64,000 nt of DNA from JARFQW01 sp963842955 (lineage in GTDB: Bacteria > Pseudomonadota > Gammaproteobacteria > Steroidobacterales > XN24), in the NCBI GenBank assembly GCA_963842955.1, contig CAWJIJ010000009.1:62001-126000 (forward strand), in the 5' to 3' direction. The notes under the pieces are model-generated. The model did not search any database. It was not told the origin of the DNA and saw nothing but the letters and a program-made list of their open reading frames with translations. The first letter of the stretch is position 1; every line of letters starts with the position of its first letter. This document shows, piece by piece, positions 8,572-17,562 of the stretch. The position numbers were made by a program, and so were the translations under genes.

Positions 8572-9508
8572 ATGGAATTTATGAAAGACGCGATTCGTTT
8601 CGACTTCCTGGGGAAGCGCCGGCTGGCGCTGTTTGTTCTCGATCGCGCTGATCGTTGTTTCCCTGGGTTCGCTGGTCACGCGCGGCCTGAATTTCGGCAT
8701 CGAATTCACCGGCGGCATCGTGCTGGAGGTGGCCTATCCGGAGGCGGCTGACCTCGGTGATATCCGGTCCCGGGTTTCAGAAGCCGGGTTCGACCGGGCC
8801 ATCGTGCAATATTTCGGTTCGTCTCGGGACGTCACGATCCAGCTACCGCCGGGCGAGGGTGCGGATGGCGGGGCGATCCGGGATCGGCTGGTCAGCGTGC
8901 TGCGAGAGGCCGAGCCGGGCGTCGAGCTGCGGCGGGTCGAGTTCGTCGGGCCCCAGGTCGGCAAGGAGCTGGCGGAGCAGGGCGGACTGGCAATGCTGTT
9001 CGCCCTGATCATGATCCTGGCCTACGTGGCCTTGCGCTTCCAGTGGAAGTTTGCCGTCGGCGCGGTTGCGGCCCTGGTGCACGACGTCATTATCGTGCTC
9101 GGCTTTTTCTCGCTGACCCAGATATCGGTGGACCTTGCGGTGCTGGCGGCCGTGCTGGCGGTTATCGGTTACTCGCTGAACGACACGATCGTCGTGTTCG
9201 ATCGAATTCGCGAGAACATGCTCTCGATTCGCAAGCAAACCTCGGAAACGATCATGAATCTGTCGATCAATCAGATGATCGCCCGAACCCTCGTCACCAG
9301 TCTGACCACGCTGCTCGTACTCGTTGCGCTCCTGGTGCTGGGTGGCGAAGCGGTGTTCGGGTTTGCCGTTGCCCTCATCGTCGGCGTGATCGTGGGTACC
9401 TACTCGTCCATTTTCGTGGCGAGCGCCACGGCGCTGGCACTGAACGTGACGCCCAAGGACCTTATGCCCCCGGAGCGGGACGATCCGGAGCTGGACGCTC
9501 TGCCCTGA
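8572..9508 (+). CDS. secF: Protein translocase subunit SecF (one-base frame break near 8632)
   Basis: Partner of SecD. ATG 8572 opens MEFMKDAIRFDFLGKRR and the protein continues, one base later, as FSIALIVVSLGSLVTRGLNF. Removing one T from TTT at 8632-8634 restores a 311-residue SecF. Family motifs are GIEFTGG, FVGPQVGKEL, and the transmembrane GYSLNDTIVVFDRIREN. The gene ends shortly before a strong terminator. Loss of secF alone beside intact secD and yajC would be surprising, so a sequencing indel is the likeliest explanation. Confidence 0.9.
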
Positions 9509-9532
9509 CGCGGGGCGTGTCCGGTGGATATG

Positions 9533-9558
9533 AAAAAGGGGCCGCCAGGCCCCTTTTT
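9533..9558. terminator. Bidirectional intrinsic terminator
   Basis: AAAAAGGGGCC pairs with GGCCCCTTTTT around the loop GCCA. It is A-flanked on one side and T-flanked on the other, and sits between convergent secF and suhB, so it can serve both strands. Confidence 0.9.
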
Positions 9559-9590
9559 CATTGCTTCGGCCCTGGAATACGGCGCGCCTG

Positions 9591-10394
9591 TCAGGCGCCC
9601 TTGAGCGTGTCGGGAATATGCGGGCCGAGGGTGGCAGTGAGGGCATCGAATATGCGCAGATTGCCGGCCACAATGTGTCCCGAGTGCAGCCACTGGTCGC
9701 CGCCGTTCATGTCGCCGACACGACCGCCGGCTTCCTGGATCAGCAGGCCTCCGGCCGCCACGTCCCATGGGCTTAGCCCCATTTCCCAGAAGCCGTCGAG
9801 CCGTCCCGCGGCCACGTAGGCCAGGTCCAGGGCCGCCGCGCCGGGGCGGCGCACACCTTCGGTGGCCTCGATCATCGCCCGCAGCATGGGCATGTAGGCA
9901 TCCAGTTCTTCGCTTCCTCCGCGAAACGGGAATCCGGTTCCCACCAGGCAGGACTCGAGGGTTCGGGCCTGGCTTACGCGGATACGCCGCCCGTCCAGCT
10001 GGGCGCCGGCGCCCCGGCTGGCGGTGAAGAGTTCCTGGCGCAGCGGATCATAGACGACGCCGTGCTCGATCCTGCCGAGGTGCTGAACGGCGACGGAGAC
10101 GGCAAAGGTCGGGAAGCCGTGGAGAAAATTGGTCGTGCCATCCAGGGGGTCGATGATCCAGACAAAGTCTGATTTCCCTGATTCGCCGCTTTCTTCAGCG
10201 AGAAATGCGTGGTCGGGATAGCTCTTGCGAACGGTCTGGATAATTTCCTGCTCGGCCAGGTGATCGACCTCGCTGACGAAGTCGTTCCGTCCCTTGGTAG
10301 ATACCCGGATCGAGTCCAGGCGATTGATGTTGCGGATAATCGCGTCCCCCGCCCGGCGGGCGGCACGGACGGCGATATTCACAAGAGCGTGCAT
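9591..10394 (-). CDS. suhB: Inositol-1-monophosphatase family protein SuhB
   Basis: A 267-residue phosphatase-fold protein. It hydrolyses inositol monophosphate in vitro, and in enterobacteria it assists rRNA transcription antitermination. The magnesium-binding motifs are present: EESGESG, WIIDPLDGTTNF and WDVAAGGLLIQEAGG. ATG 10394 is chosen because it begins the family-typical MHALVNIAVRAARRAGD; the longer open frame upstream overlaps the promoter region of divergent trmJ. The suhB/trmJ divergent arrangement matches that in E. coli. Confidence 0.95.
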   Translation of the reverse strand: MHALVNIAVRAARRAGDAIIRNINRLDSIRVSTKGRNDFVSEVDHLAEQEIIQTVRKSYPDHAFLAEESGESGKSDFVWIIDPLDGTTNFLHGFPTFAVSVAVQHLGRIEHGVVYDPLRQELFTASRGAGAQLDGRRIRVSQARTLESCLVGTGFPFRGGSEELDAYMPMLRAMIEATEGVRRPGAAALDLAYVAAGRLDGFWEMGLSPWDVAAGGLLIQEAGGRVGDMNGGDQWLHSGHIVAGNLRIFDALTATLGPHIPDTLKGA

Positions 10395-10499
10395 CTGATC
10401 GTCTCCAGGGACGGAAGTACCGGTCCGGGATGGATTCCGGCACGCGGCGGGCCGGTAGAATAGCAAAGAAATCCGCAGGTTGTAGAGGCGCTGGCCGCT

Positions 10500-11261
10500 A
10501 TGCTTCTTCCCCATGTCCGCATTGTTCTCGTCGGCACTTCCCACCCCGGCAACATCGGGGCCACGGCCCGGGCCATGAAGAACATGGGCCTGACGTCGCT
10601 GCACCTGGCCGCCCCTGTGGCGCCCTTTCCGTCAGCTGAGGCCTCCGCACGGGCGTCCGGCGCAGACGATATCCTCGAACAGGCGACTGTCCACACCGAC
10701 CTGGGCGGTGCCCTGGCCGGTTGCGGGTTTGCCATGGGACTCAGCGCTCGTCTGCGGAGTCTTCCCTGGCCCGTGGTCGAGCCGAGAGAAGCCGCCGAGC
10801 GTGCTCTCACAGAGGCGGAGGCGGCTCCGGTTGCTCTGGTTTTCGGACGCGAGAAATCGGGCCTGAGTAACGAAGAGCTGGCTCGCTGCCAGGCCCTTGT
10901 CCACATTCCCGCCAATCCGGACTACAGCTCGCTGAACCTGGCGATGGCGGTGCAGATCATGACCTATGAGCTGCGTCTGGCCACTCACGAGCCCGGACCC
11001 CGAAAGTCTGCCGGCGACGCATTTCCACCGGCGACGCTGGAGGAAATGGAGCACTTCTACAACCATCTCGAGAGCGCCATGGTGGGTGCGGGCTTTCTCA
11101 ATCCGGACAATCCCCGCCATCTCATGCGGCGGCTGCGAAGACTCTACAATCGGGCTCAGCCGGATCAGAACGAGCTGAATATCCTCCGCGGCATTCTCAG
11201 CGCCCTGGCCCCGGACGCCTGGCCTCCGCGCGGCCGCGAACCCGGCGGGCCCGCGCGGTGA
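10500..11261 (+). CDS. trmJ: tRNA (cytidine(32)/uridine(32)-2'-O)-methyltransferase
   Basis: A SPOUT-family enzyme that 2'-O-methylates position 32 of tRNAs using SAM. The 253-residue protein shows the N-terminal VGTSHPGNIGATARAMKNMG, the FGREKSGLSNEE loop, and the knot motif NPDYSSLNLAMAVQ. The C-terminal ~80 residues form the helical extension typical of TrmJ. It is divergent from suhB, and its stop overlaps the start of the next gene (GTGA), which implies translational coupling. Confidence 0.95.
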   Translation: MLLPHVRIVLVGTSHPGNIGATARAMKNMGLTSLHLAAPVAPFPSAEASARASGADDILEQATVHTDLGGALAGCGFAMGLSARLRSLPWPVVEPREAAERALTEAEAAPVALVFGREKSGLSNEELARCQALVHIPANPDYSSLNLAMAVQIMTYELRLATHEPGPRKSAGDAFPPATLEEMEHFYNHLESAMVGAGFLNPDNPRHLMRRLRRLYNRAQPDQNELNILRGILSALAPDAWPPRGREPGGPAR

Positions 11262-11767
11262 GATCGAGCGCCTCTTTTCACGTGATTCAGGGCGACTGGC
11301 ACCTGCCGCCCCTGGACCGGCAGCGAACCTGGCTGGTCTGGATCGAGCCCCTGTTCGAGCGCACGACCGCGAGGCCCGCCATCCAGCTGCCCTTCGACGC
11401 GGTCTGTTATCGCCGCAAGTGCATGGAAGAGAAGCGCCTGGCGGCCTGTGATCCGGACGTCCCCGGACTGGTTCTCGAGGGGGCGGCAAACCCTTGCGGG
11501 CTGCCCTACCGACTCATCGACGGCAATCATCGGCTGCACCGTCAGATGCGAGCGGGTTTGCGGGAGGGCTGGTTCTTCGTGTTTCGATTCGAGGATATCG
11601 CCGACTGCATCCTCGACTACGAGCACTATATGAGCTCGCTTCGATCCCGGCGTGCCAACGGGGCGATGCAGCGCGCCGGTATGGCGTCCCGCGGACCGGG
11701 CGCAGGTTCCGCGGAGGGGTTTCGGCCGGTGGGGCCGGGCCCGGCGACGGACGGCTCGCCGGACTGA
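11258..11767 (+). CDS. Hypothetical protein with a ParB/sulfiredoxin-like DGNHR motif
   Basis: A 169-residue protein translated from GTG 11258, overlapping the trmJ stop by four bases. Residues about 85-100 read PYRLIDGNHRLHRQMRAG, which resembles the ParB/sulfiredoxin-fold core (an [I/V]DGNHR-type loop), and an aromatic stretch WFFVFRFEDI follows. The last ~35 residues are rich in Gly, Pro and Arg and may be disordered. No membrane segment is visible. Its place between a tRNA methyltransferase and the Fe-S cluster genes gives no clear function, so I do not assign one. Confidence 0.65.
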   Translation: MRSSASFHVIQGDWHLPPLDRQRTWLVWIEPLFERTTARPAIQLPFDAVCYRRKCMEEKRLAACDPDVPGLVLEGAANPCGLPYRLIDGNHRLHRQMRAGLREGWFFVFRFEDIADCILDYEHYMSSLRSRRANGAMQRAGMASRGPGAGSAEGFRPVGPGPATDGSPD

Positions 11768-11879
11768 AACGGGGCCGCCCGACAGGCTCGGGCCCTGGTG
11801 GCGCAGTCAGTGCGCTGTGTCCCATCGAAACCCCTCGGCTTCATGCGATAATCCGGGTAATTACAACCCGGCAGCTGAC

Positions 11880-13076
11880 ATGAATACGCGTACCCCTGTT
11901 TACCTGGACTATGCCGCCACCACGCCTGTCGACGGGCGGGTCGCGGAAGTCATGTGCCAGTGCCTTACCCGGGAAGGCTGCTACGCCAATCCGGCGTCCA
12001 GCTCGCATCAGCCGGGGCGGGACGCGCGGGGCCGGGTGGAACAGGCCCGGCGCGAAGTAGCGGCCCTGATCGGCGCATCGCCCACGGAAATCGTCTGGAC
12101 CTCCGGTGCGACCGAGTCCGATAACCTGGCGATCAAGGGCGCGGTCCTGGCCCACGGGAGTCGGGGCCGGCATATCGTCACCAGCCGCACCGAGCACAAG
12201 GCCGTACTCGATACCTGCCGGAGTCTCGAGCAGCAGGGCTGGGAGGTGACCTGGCTGGTCCCGGCCGAGGATGGGATCGTGACGGCGGACCAGGTGGCAG
12301 ACGCCATCCGGGACGACACCGTGCTCGTTTCCCTCATGCACGTGAACAACGAGATCGGCGTGGTCCAGGACGTGGCCGCCATCGGTGCGGTTTGCCGGGA
12401 GCGCGGCGTGATATTTCATGTCGATGCCGCCCAGAGCGCGGGCAAGGTCCCCGTGGACGTTGAGGCGATGGCAGTGGACCTGCTGTCAGTGTCGGGCCAC
12501 AAGGTCTATGGGCCCAAAGGCATCGGAGCGCTTTACGTGCGACGCGGACCGCGGGCGAGGCTGGAACCTTTGATCCATGGCGGTGGTCATGAATGGGGTA
12601 TGCGGTCAGGAACCCTCGCCACGCATCAGATCGTCGGCATGGGCGCGGCGTTCCGGATTGCCGGCGAGGAATTCGAGGCGGACAGCATCCGCCTGGGCCA
12701 CCTGCGGCGAAGGCTCTGGGACGGGCTCAAGGGGCTCGGAGGCGTCTGGCTGAACGGTGATCCAGACAGGAGAATCGCGGGTTTGCTGAATATCAGCTTT
12801 GAAGGCGTGGAGGGCGAGAGCCTGCTGTTCGCGCTGCGTGACCTGGCGGTGTCCAGCGGGTCGGCGTGTACGTCAGCCAGCCGAGAGGCGTCCTACGTGC
12901 TGCGGGCTATTGGCCGTGACGATCAGCTGGCACAGAGTTCGATCCGGTTCAGCATGGGACGTTTCACGTCCGAGGCCGACGTGGATTTTGCGGTTTCCAG
13001 GGTCAGTGACCAGGTGCAGCGGCTGCGGGCGCTGGCGCCAGTGTCTTCGGACTGCCTGGGGGAACGAGTGAGCTGA
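11880..13076 (+). CDS. iscS: Cysteine desulfurase IscS
   Basis: A PLP enzyme that converts cysteine to alanine and passes persulfide sulfur to Fe-S assembly and tRNA thiolation. The 398-residue protein starts MNTRTPVYLDYAATTPVD at ATG 11880. The PLP lysine is in SVSGHKVYGPKG and the catalytic cysteine is in SSGSACTSAS, with the longer active loop of the IscS/NifS group. Its stop overlaps the next start (TGATG). The operon has an IscU-like protein and IscA but no iscR, hscB, hscA or fdx in the window. Confidence 0.95.
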   Translation: MNTRTPVYLDYAATTPVDGRVAEVMCQCLTREGCYANPASSSHQPGRDARGRVEQARREVAALIGASPTEIVWTSGATESDNLAIKGAVLAHGSRGRHIVTSRTEHKAVLDTCRSLEQQGWEVTWLVPAEDGIVTADQVADAIRDDTVLVSLMHVNNEIGVVQDVAAIGAVCRERGVIFHVDAAQSAGKVPVDVEAMAVDLLSVSGHKVYGPKGIGALYVRRGPRARLEPLIHGGGHEWGMRSGTLATHQIVGMGAAFRIAGEEFEADSIRLGHLRRRLWDGLKGLGGVWLNGDPDRRIAGLLNISFEGVEGESLLFALRDLAVSSGSACTSASREASYVLRAIGRDDQLAQSSIRFSMGRFTSEADVDFAVSRVSDQVQRLRALAPVSSDCLGERVS

Positions 13077-13459
13077 TGACATTGCCTGCCTACAGTAACG
13101 AGGTCTTGCGCCGCTTCGAGGAGCCGTCGGGCGCCGGGGAGCTGTTCGGGCGTGGCCCGGATGTGGTTCCGGGCGCAGCGGGGGACTTCTCGCGGGGAAC
13201 CCGGGTGGAATTCCAGTTCCGCCTGCGGGGCGCGACCATTGCAGCCTGTCGGTTCCAGGCTTACGGTTGCCCCCACGTGATTGCTGCGGCATCGTGGATG
13301 GCGGAAAAAGCCGAAGGACTTGCGCTGACGGATCTGTCGGCCGAGTTCTCGGCGCTGGCGGTGGCCGAGGCGCTCGACGCCCCGGCGGAGAAGCTGGGGC
13401 CGCTTCTTGTGGTCGAGGATGCGTTTGCGGCCACGGTGGCCGCGGCTCAGGACAGGTAG
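13076..13459 (+). CDS. IscU-like scaffold protein lacking two of three ligand cysteines
   Basis: A 127-residue protein with the NifU/IscU N-terminal fold. YSNEVLRRFEEP matches the start of IscU, GAAGDFS replaces GAPACGD (Cys37 is Ala, the Asp is kept), YGCPHVIAAA keeps Cys63, and the C-terminal helix LLVVEDAFAATVAA lacks the usual His105-Cys106 pair. A canonical cluster-building scaffold needs these ligands. This protein may therefore bind IscS without holding a normal [2Fe-2S] cluster, use other ligands, or be a regulator. It is coupled to iscS by a one-base overlap and sits 63 bases before iscA. Confidence 0.8.
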   Translation: MTLPAYSNEVLRRFEEPSGAGELFGRGPDVVPGAAGDFSRGTRVEFQFRLRGATIAACRFQAYGCPHVIAAASWMAEKAEGLALTDLSAEFSALAVAEALDAPAEKLGPLLVVEDAFAATVAAAQDR

Positions 13460-13522
13460 TTCGGAAGACGGGAATACCCCCGTACCCCGGGGCCTTTGAG
13501 GATCTGGAGGAAGGCTAAGACG

Positions 13523-13855
13523 ATGGCGATTACGTTGACCGATTCGGCAGTAGACCGGGTGAGAGAGTACCTCGACCGCCGCGGGAGCGGTCTGGGCATA
13601 CGCCTGGGCGTGCGCAAGACCGGGTGCTCCGGTTATGCCTATGTCGTTGACTATGCTGATGAAGTCGCCAATGAGGACGTCGTTTTTGAAGTCGACGGAG
13701 TGAAGGTGGTGGTGGCCCCCGCCAGCCTGGGGTTTCTCGACGGCACGGAAGTGGATTTCGTGCGTGAGGGCCTGAATCAGTCGTTCCGGTTCCGGAATCC
13801 CAACGTCAAGGACGAATGCGGCTGCGGCGAGAGCTTCAGCGTCGAGGCCGACTGA
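13523..13855 (+). CDS. iscA: Iron-sulfur cluster assembly protein IscA/ErpA type
   Basis: A 110-residue A-type carrier that receives and delivers Fe-S clusters. Start ATG 13523 follows a GGAGGAAGG-like ribosome site. The three ligand cysteines are present: KTGCSGYAY and the C-terminal ECGCGESF. MAITLTDSAVDRVREYL is a typical N-terminus. Whether it behaves as IscA or ErpA cannot be told from sequence; the position after iscS and the IscU-like gene favours IscA. Confidence 0.92.
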   Translation: MAITLTDSAVDRVREYLDRRGSGLGIRLGVRKTGCSGYAYVVDYADEVANEDVVFEVDGVKVVVAPASLGFLDGTEVDFVREGLNQSFRFRNPNVKDECGCGESFSVEAD

Positions 13856-14032
13856 TCGACCGCTACTGATTGCGGGGCGGCCGGGCCCGGCAGTATCATT
13901 ACTCGTTTGATTCCACGACCATAGCCGTTCCTGTTACCGGGCGCGGTGAATTGTTGTACCAGATCTTTGGCCCGAATCGTCCGGGCGGCAAAGGCTGGTA
14001 TCCAGAACAGCTATTGCGGGAGAGCAATTGCC

Positions 14033-14470
14033 ATGGCCATCGAGCGTACCCTTTCCATCATCAAGCCCGACGGCGTCGCGAAGAACCTGATCGGCGAGAT
14101 CTATCGTCGTTTCGAGGCCGCGGGGCTCAGAATCGTCGCGGCTCGCATGATGCACCTCGCGGAGGACCAGGCGGGCGGTTTCTATGCCGTCCACAAGGAA
14201 CGCCCGTTCTACAAGGACCTGGTCAGCTACATGACCTCCGGGCCCGTGGTCGTGCAGGTCCTCGAGGGCGAGGACGCAATTGCCCGGCATCGCGAGATCA
14301 TGGGCGCGACGAATCCCGCGGATGCCGCTCCCGGGACGATCCGGGCGGACTTCGCCGCCAGCATCGAGGAAAACGTCGTTCATGGCTCCGACGGTCCCGA
14401 TACCGCGGCGAGCGAGGTGGCCTTCTTCTTCGCGGATGACCAGATTTGCCCCAGGACCCGGGCAGCCTGA
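14033..14470 (+). CDS. ndk: Nucleoside-diphosphate kinase
   Basis: Transfers the gamma phosphate of ATP to NDPs through a phospho-histidine. The 145-residue protein starts MAIERTLSIIKPDGVAKN at ATG 14033 behind GGGAGAG. The active-site motif is NVVHGSDGPDTA. RPFYKDLVSYMTSGPVV and GATNPADAAPGTIR are conserved. It lies 4 bases before rlmN. Confidence 0.97.
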   Translation: MAIERTLSIIKPDGVAKNLIGEIYRRFEAAGLRIVAARMMHLAEDQAGGFYAVHKERPFYKDLVSYMTSGPVVVQVLEGEDAIARHREIMGATNPADAAPGTIRADFAASIEENVVHGSDGPDTAASEVAFFFADDQICPRTRAA

Positions 14471-14474
14471 CACC

Positions 14475-15581
14475 ATGACTGGCGGACGCGTCAATCTGCT
14501 CGGTCTTTCCCGCAGTGCCCTCGAAGCCTTTTTCGAGGACCTCGGCGAGAAGCCGTTTCGCGCCCGCCAGCTGATGCGCTGGGTGTACGGACAGGGCGTG
14601 TCCGATTTCGAGAAGATGACGGACATCTCCAAGAAGCTGCGGCTGCGGCTTGCGGAGGTGGCAGAGGTTCGTCCGCCCCGTATCGTGACCGATCAGATGT
14701 CCGGGGACGGCACTCACAAGTGGATGCTCAGGGGCAGCGACGACCAGGCGGTGGAGACGGTGTTTATCCCGGAAATCGCTCGCCGGACCCTGTGCATCTC
14801 CAGCCAGGTGGGCTGTGCCCTGGATTGCTCCTTCTGCTCCACCGCCCAGCAGGGCTTCAACCGCAACCTGGGAACCGCCGAGATCGTCGGCCAGGTGTGG
14901 CTGGCCGGCCGGGAACTCGGCGACCGGGTGGATGCGGACGAACGGGTTGTGACCAACGTGGTGCTGATGGGCATGGGCGAGCCCTTGGCCAACTATCGCA
15001 ACGTGGTCCCCGCGCTGGAAATTCTGCTGGACGATTTCGGCTTCAACCTGTCCCGGCGGCGGGTTACTCTCAGCACATCGGGTCTCGTCCCCCAGATGGA
15101 CCGGCTCGCCCGCGATTGCAACGTGGCGCTGGCCGTCTCCCTGCATGCGCCCAACGATGAATTGAGGGACCAGCTGGTACCCATCAACCGACGATATCCG
15201 ATCGCCGAACTGCTGGATGCCTGCTGGCGGTATACCGAGGCCGGCCTGCGCCGACACATCACTTTCGAGTACGTCATGCTGGATGAGGTCAACGATTCCG
15301 ATGCTCACGCGCGTGACCTGGTGCGCCTTATGAAACATCGCCCGGCCAAGGTGAACCTGATTCCCTTCAACCCGTTTCCGAATACGCCGTATCGCCGGTC
15401 GCCGCGGGAGCGCATCGAGCGATTCCGGGAGATCCTGCTGCGCTCGGGGGTGCGGGCCACGATCCGCCGGACCCGCGGCGACGACATCGATGCGGCTTGC
15501 GGCCAGCTCGTTGGCCGGGTTCAGGATCGCACGAGAATTCGCCTCGGCGAAAAGCTCATCAGCGTGGCCGCCCGTCCATGA
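14475..15581 (+). CDS. rlmN: Dual-specificity 23S rRNA/tRNA (adenine-2503/37-C2)-methyltransferase
   Basis: A radical SAM enzyme that methylates A2503 of 23S rRNA and A37 of some tRNAs. The 368-residue protein has the cluster motif CALDCSFCSTAQQGFNRNL, GMGEPLANY, RRVTLSTSGLVPQ, and the C-terminal methyl-carrier cysteine region DIDAACGQL. ATG 14475 lies 4 bases after ndk. Its stop overlaps the pilW start (ATGA). Confidence 0.96.
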   Translation: MTGGRVNLLGLSRSALEAFFEDLGEKPFRARQLMRWVYGQGVSDFEKMTDISKKLRLRLAEVAEVRPPRIVTDQMSGDGTHKWMLRGSDDQAVETVFIPEIARRTLCISSQVGCALDCSFCSTAQQGFNRNLGTAEIVGQVWLAGRELGDRVDADERVVTNVVLMGMGEPLANYRNVVPALEILLDDFGFNLSRRRVTLSTSGLVPQMDRLARDCNVALAVSLHAPNDELRDQLVPINRRYPIAELLDACWRYTEAGLRRHITFEYVMLDEVNDSDAHARDLVRLMKHRPAKVNLIPFNPFPNTPYRRSPRERIERFREILLRSGVRATIRRTRGDDIDAACGQLVGRVQDRTRIRLGEKLISVAARP

Positions 15582-16330
15582 AGGTGCGATCGATCGTTCC
15601 GCTTGCGGCGCTGCTTCTGGCTGCCTGCGTTTCCACGGAACCCAAAGGCCCCGAGACCTCGCCGGAGGATGCCGCCAAGGTGAACCTGCAGCTGGGAGCC
15701 CAGTACCTCCAGCGCGGCGACCTGGCCCTGGCCCGCGACAAGCTCAAGAAAGCCGTGGATCTGGACCCCAAGCTCATCGGCGCGCAGCTCACTCTGGCCC
15801 TGGTCTATGAACGGGCCGGTGAGCCGGACATGGCCTACAAGCACTATCGCGAAGCAGTGCGGCTGGCCCCCGACGATGCCAACGTCCTGAACAGCTATGG
15901 TGGATACCTGTGCCGCAGGGACGAGCGTGAAGAGGGACTGACCTACTTCGAGAAGGCGGCCAAGACGCCCTTCTACAGGAATCCTCAGACGGCCTGGTCA
16001 AACGCCGGGGTCTGCGCACGCGGGATTCCGGACGCAGAGCGGGCGGAGGCTTTTTTCCGGCTCGCCCTTGCCAAGGACCCCCGTTATCCGGAGGCGCTGC
16101 TGCAGATGGCGGATCTGAGCCTGGCTAACGGCAACGCCCTGGCATCGAGAGCCTTCCTCCAGCGCTACGAAGCCGTGGCCCCCTGGGGGCCGGACAGCCT
16201 CTGGCTGGCGGTTCGTGTCGAACAGACTCTGGGAGACCGGGGCGCGGCCAGCGACTATGCAAGACGCCTGCGGGCGGAGTACCCGGAATCCCGGGAAGCC
16301 CGGCTGCTGGAGAGCGGTGGTGGTAGATAG
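15578..16330 (+). CDS. pilW: Type IV pilus biogenesis/stability lipoprotein PilW (PilF)
   Basis: A 250-residue outer-membrane lipoprotein, with the signal ending in LLLAAC (Cys17). Four to five TPR repeats follow (for example QLGAQYLQRGDLALARDKLKKAV and LNSYGGYLCRRDEREEGL). PilW/PilF supports assembly of the PilQ secretin. The gene overlaps rlmN by four bases and rodZ by about 11, the usual gammaproteobacterial order rlmN-pilW-rodZ. Confidence 0.9.
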   Translation: MKVRSIVPLAALLLAACVSTEPKGPETSPEDAAKVNLQLGAQYLQRGDLALARDKLKKAVDLDPKLIGAQLTLALVYERAGEPDMAYKHYREAVRLAPDDANVLNSYGGYLCRRDEREEGLTYFEKAAKTPFYRNPQTAWSNAGVCARGIPDAERAEAFFRLALAKDPRYPEALLQMADLSLANGNALASRAFLQRYEAVAPWGPDSLWLAVRVEQTLGDRGAASDYARRLRAEYPESREARLLESGGGR

Positions 16331-17537
16331 CGACGTCAGCGACGACGCAAGTCGGACCGACAAGGCTCCGCCGACCGCCGGCCAGATACTCAAGTCGGCC
16401 CGGGAAGCCAAGGAGATCTCCGCGGACCGGCTCGCCCGTGCGCTTAACCTCGATGTTCCCGCGGTCCGGGCGATCGAGTCGGATCGATATGCTGTGATCG
16501 GCGCGCCCGTCTTCGTACGCGGGCACCTGCGAAAGTATGCGCAGCTGGTTGATATCTCCGCCGACGAGGTCATGGCCGCCTACGAACGCGCCGAGGAACC
16601 CGCAGATCGGGTGCAGCTGCACCCGATGAAGCCGGAAGAAAGGCCCAGGAGCGAAGGACGTCTCTGGCCGTTTGTTGTGCTGCTCCTGTTTGTCGTGGGC
16701 GTAGTGGTCTGGTGGCTGCTGCGGCCGACGCCGCCCGCGACGCTCGAAGCGCCGGACGCTGCCGTTCCTGCGGAGCCGGTGGCGGCGGGCGATGACGCCG
16801 AGGGTCAGCCCGGGTCCGAAGCCGGGGCGCAGCCGGCACCCTCGTCCGATGGTGCCCTGGTTTTGCCGCAGCGTTCGTCCAGCGCTGCCGTGGAACTGCC
16901 GGCTCCGGAACCGGTGACTCCCGAAACGGCATCCGGAGCTGGATCTTCCGGCCCGGCCGCGAGCGAACCGGCGGCTGGATCCGCTTCGCCCGAGGAAGCC
17001 TCGGCGGCCACCGTATCTGAGCCGCCGCCGGTCGTCGCCCCCCGCCCGGAATCTGGCAGGCAAACCGACGAAGGCGTCCAACGCTCGCGGCCGGCGGCAT
17101 CCGTTCCCGCGGCTTCGTCCCGACCCGTGCCATCTCCCGCCGTTTCCGCACCAACGGTTTCCCGGCCGTCTGCGACTACGCCCACGGCAAATTCGACAAC
17201 GACTTCGGCGCCATCGGTTTCGGCGCCGGCAGTCTCGGCACCGACCATTGAGCAGGAGCTGTTTTCTTCGGGCGGGCTGGATGCCGAGACCGGGCTGCTG
17301 GCCGAATTCGTGTTCAGCGCCGATTCGTGGGTCGATGTCCGCGATGCCAGTGGTACCCGCCTGGTCTACGAACTCGGCCGCAAGGGGACGACTCGCAGCC
17401 TGCGCGCAGAGGCGCCTCTCACGGTGTTTTTGGGTTACGCAGACGGGGTAGAGGTTCGAATCGAGGGTCAGCCCTGGCCGGTTCCCGACCGCGTGCGCCG
17501 GGGCAATACGGCCCGTTTCACGCTGGAGGCTCCCTAG
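16320..17537 (+). CDS. rodZ: Cytoskeletal protein RodZ
   Basis: Links MreB to the elongation machinery. The 405-residue protein has an N-terminal helix-turn-helix (residues about 20-90; GQILKSAREAKEISADRLAR), one transmembrane helix (about 113-132), a long Ala/Pro/Ser/Val-rich periplasmic linker, and a C-terminal DUF4115 beta domain (SWVDVRDASGTRLVYEL). GTG 16320 or GTG 16317 can serve as start; both overlap the end of pilW. The linker is low complexity with repeated APSVSAPAVSAPT-type units. Confidence 0.9.
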   Translation: MVDSDVSDDASRTDKAPPTAGQILKSAREAKEISADRLARALNLDVPAVRAIESDRYAVIGAPVFVRGHLRKYAQLVDISADEVMAAYERAEEPADRVQLHPMKPEERPRSEGRLWPFVVLLLFVVGVVVWWLLRPTPPATLEAPDAAVPAEPVAAGDDAEGQPGSEAGAQPAPSSDGALVLPQRSSSAAVELPAPEPVTPETASGAGSSGPAASEPAAGSASPEEASAATVSEPPPVVAPRPESGRQTDEGVQRSRPAASVPAASSRPVPSPAVSAPTVSRPSATTPTANSTTTSAPSVSAPAVSAPTIEQELFSSGGLDAETGLLAEFVFSADSWVDVRDASGTRLVYELGRKGTTRSLRAEAPLTVFLGYADGVEVRIEGQPWPVPDRVRRGNTARFTLEAP

Positions 17538-17562
17538 TGGTTCCGGGCGAGGGACGGCAGTC

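Noticed and set aside
16880..17245. Repeat array or CRISPR-like signal in rodZ
   Set aside because: The repetition comes from low-complexity Ala/Pro/Ser/Val codons in the RodZ linker, with no constant repeat-spacer structure.
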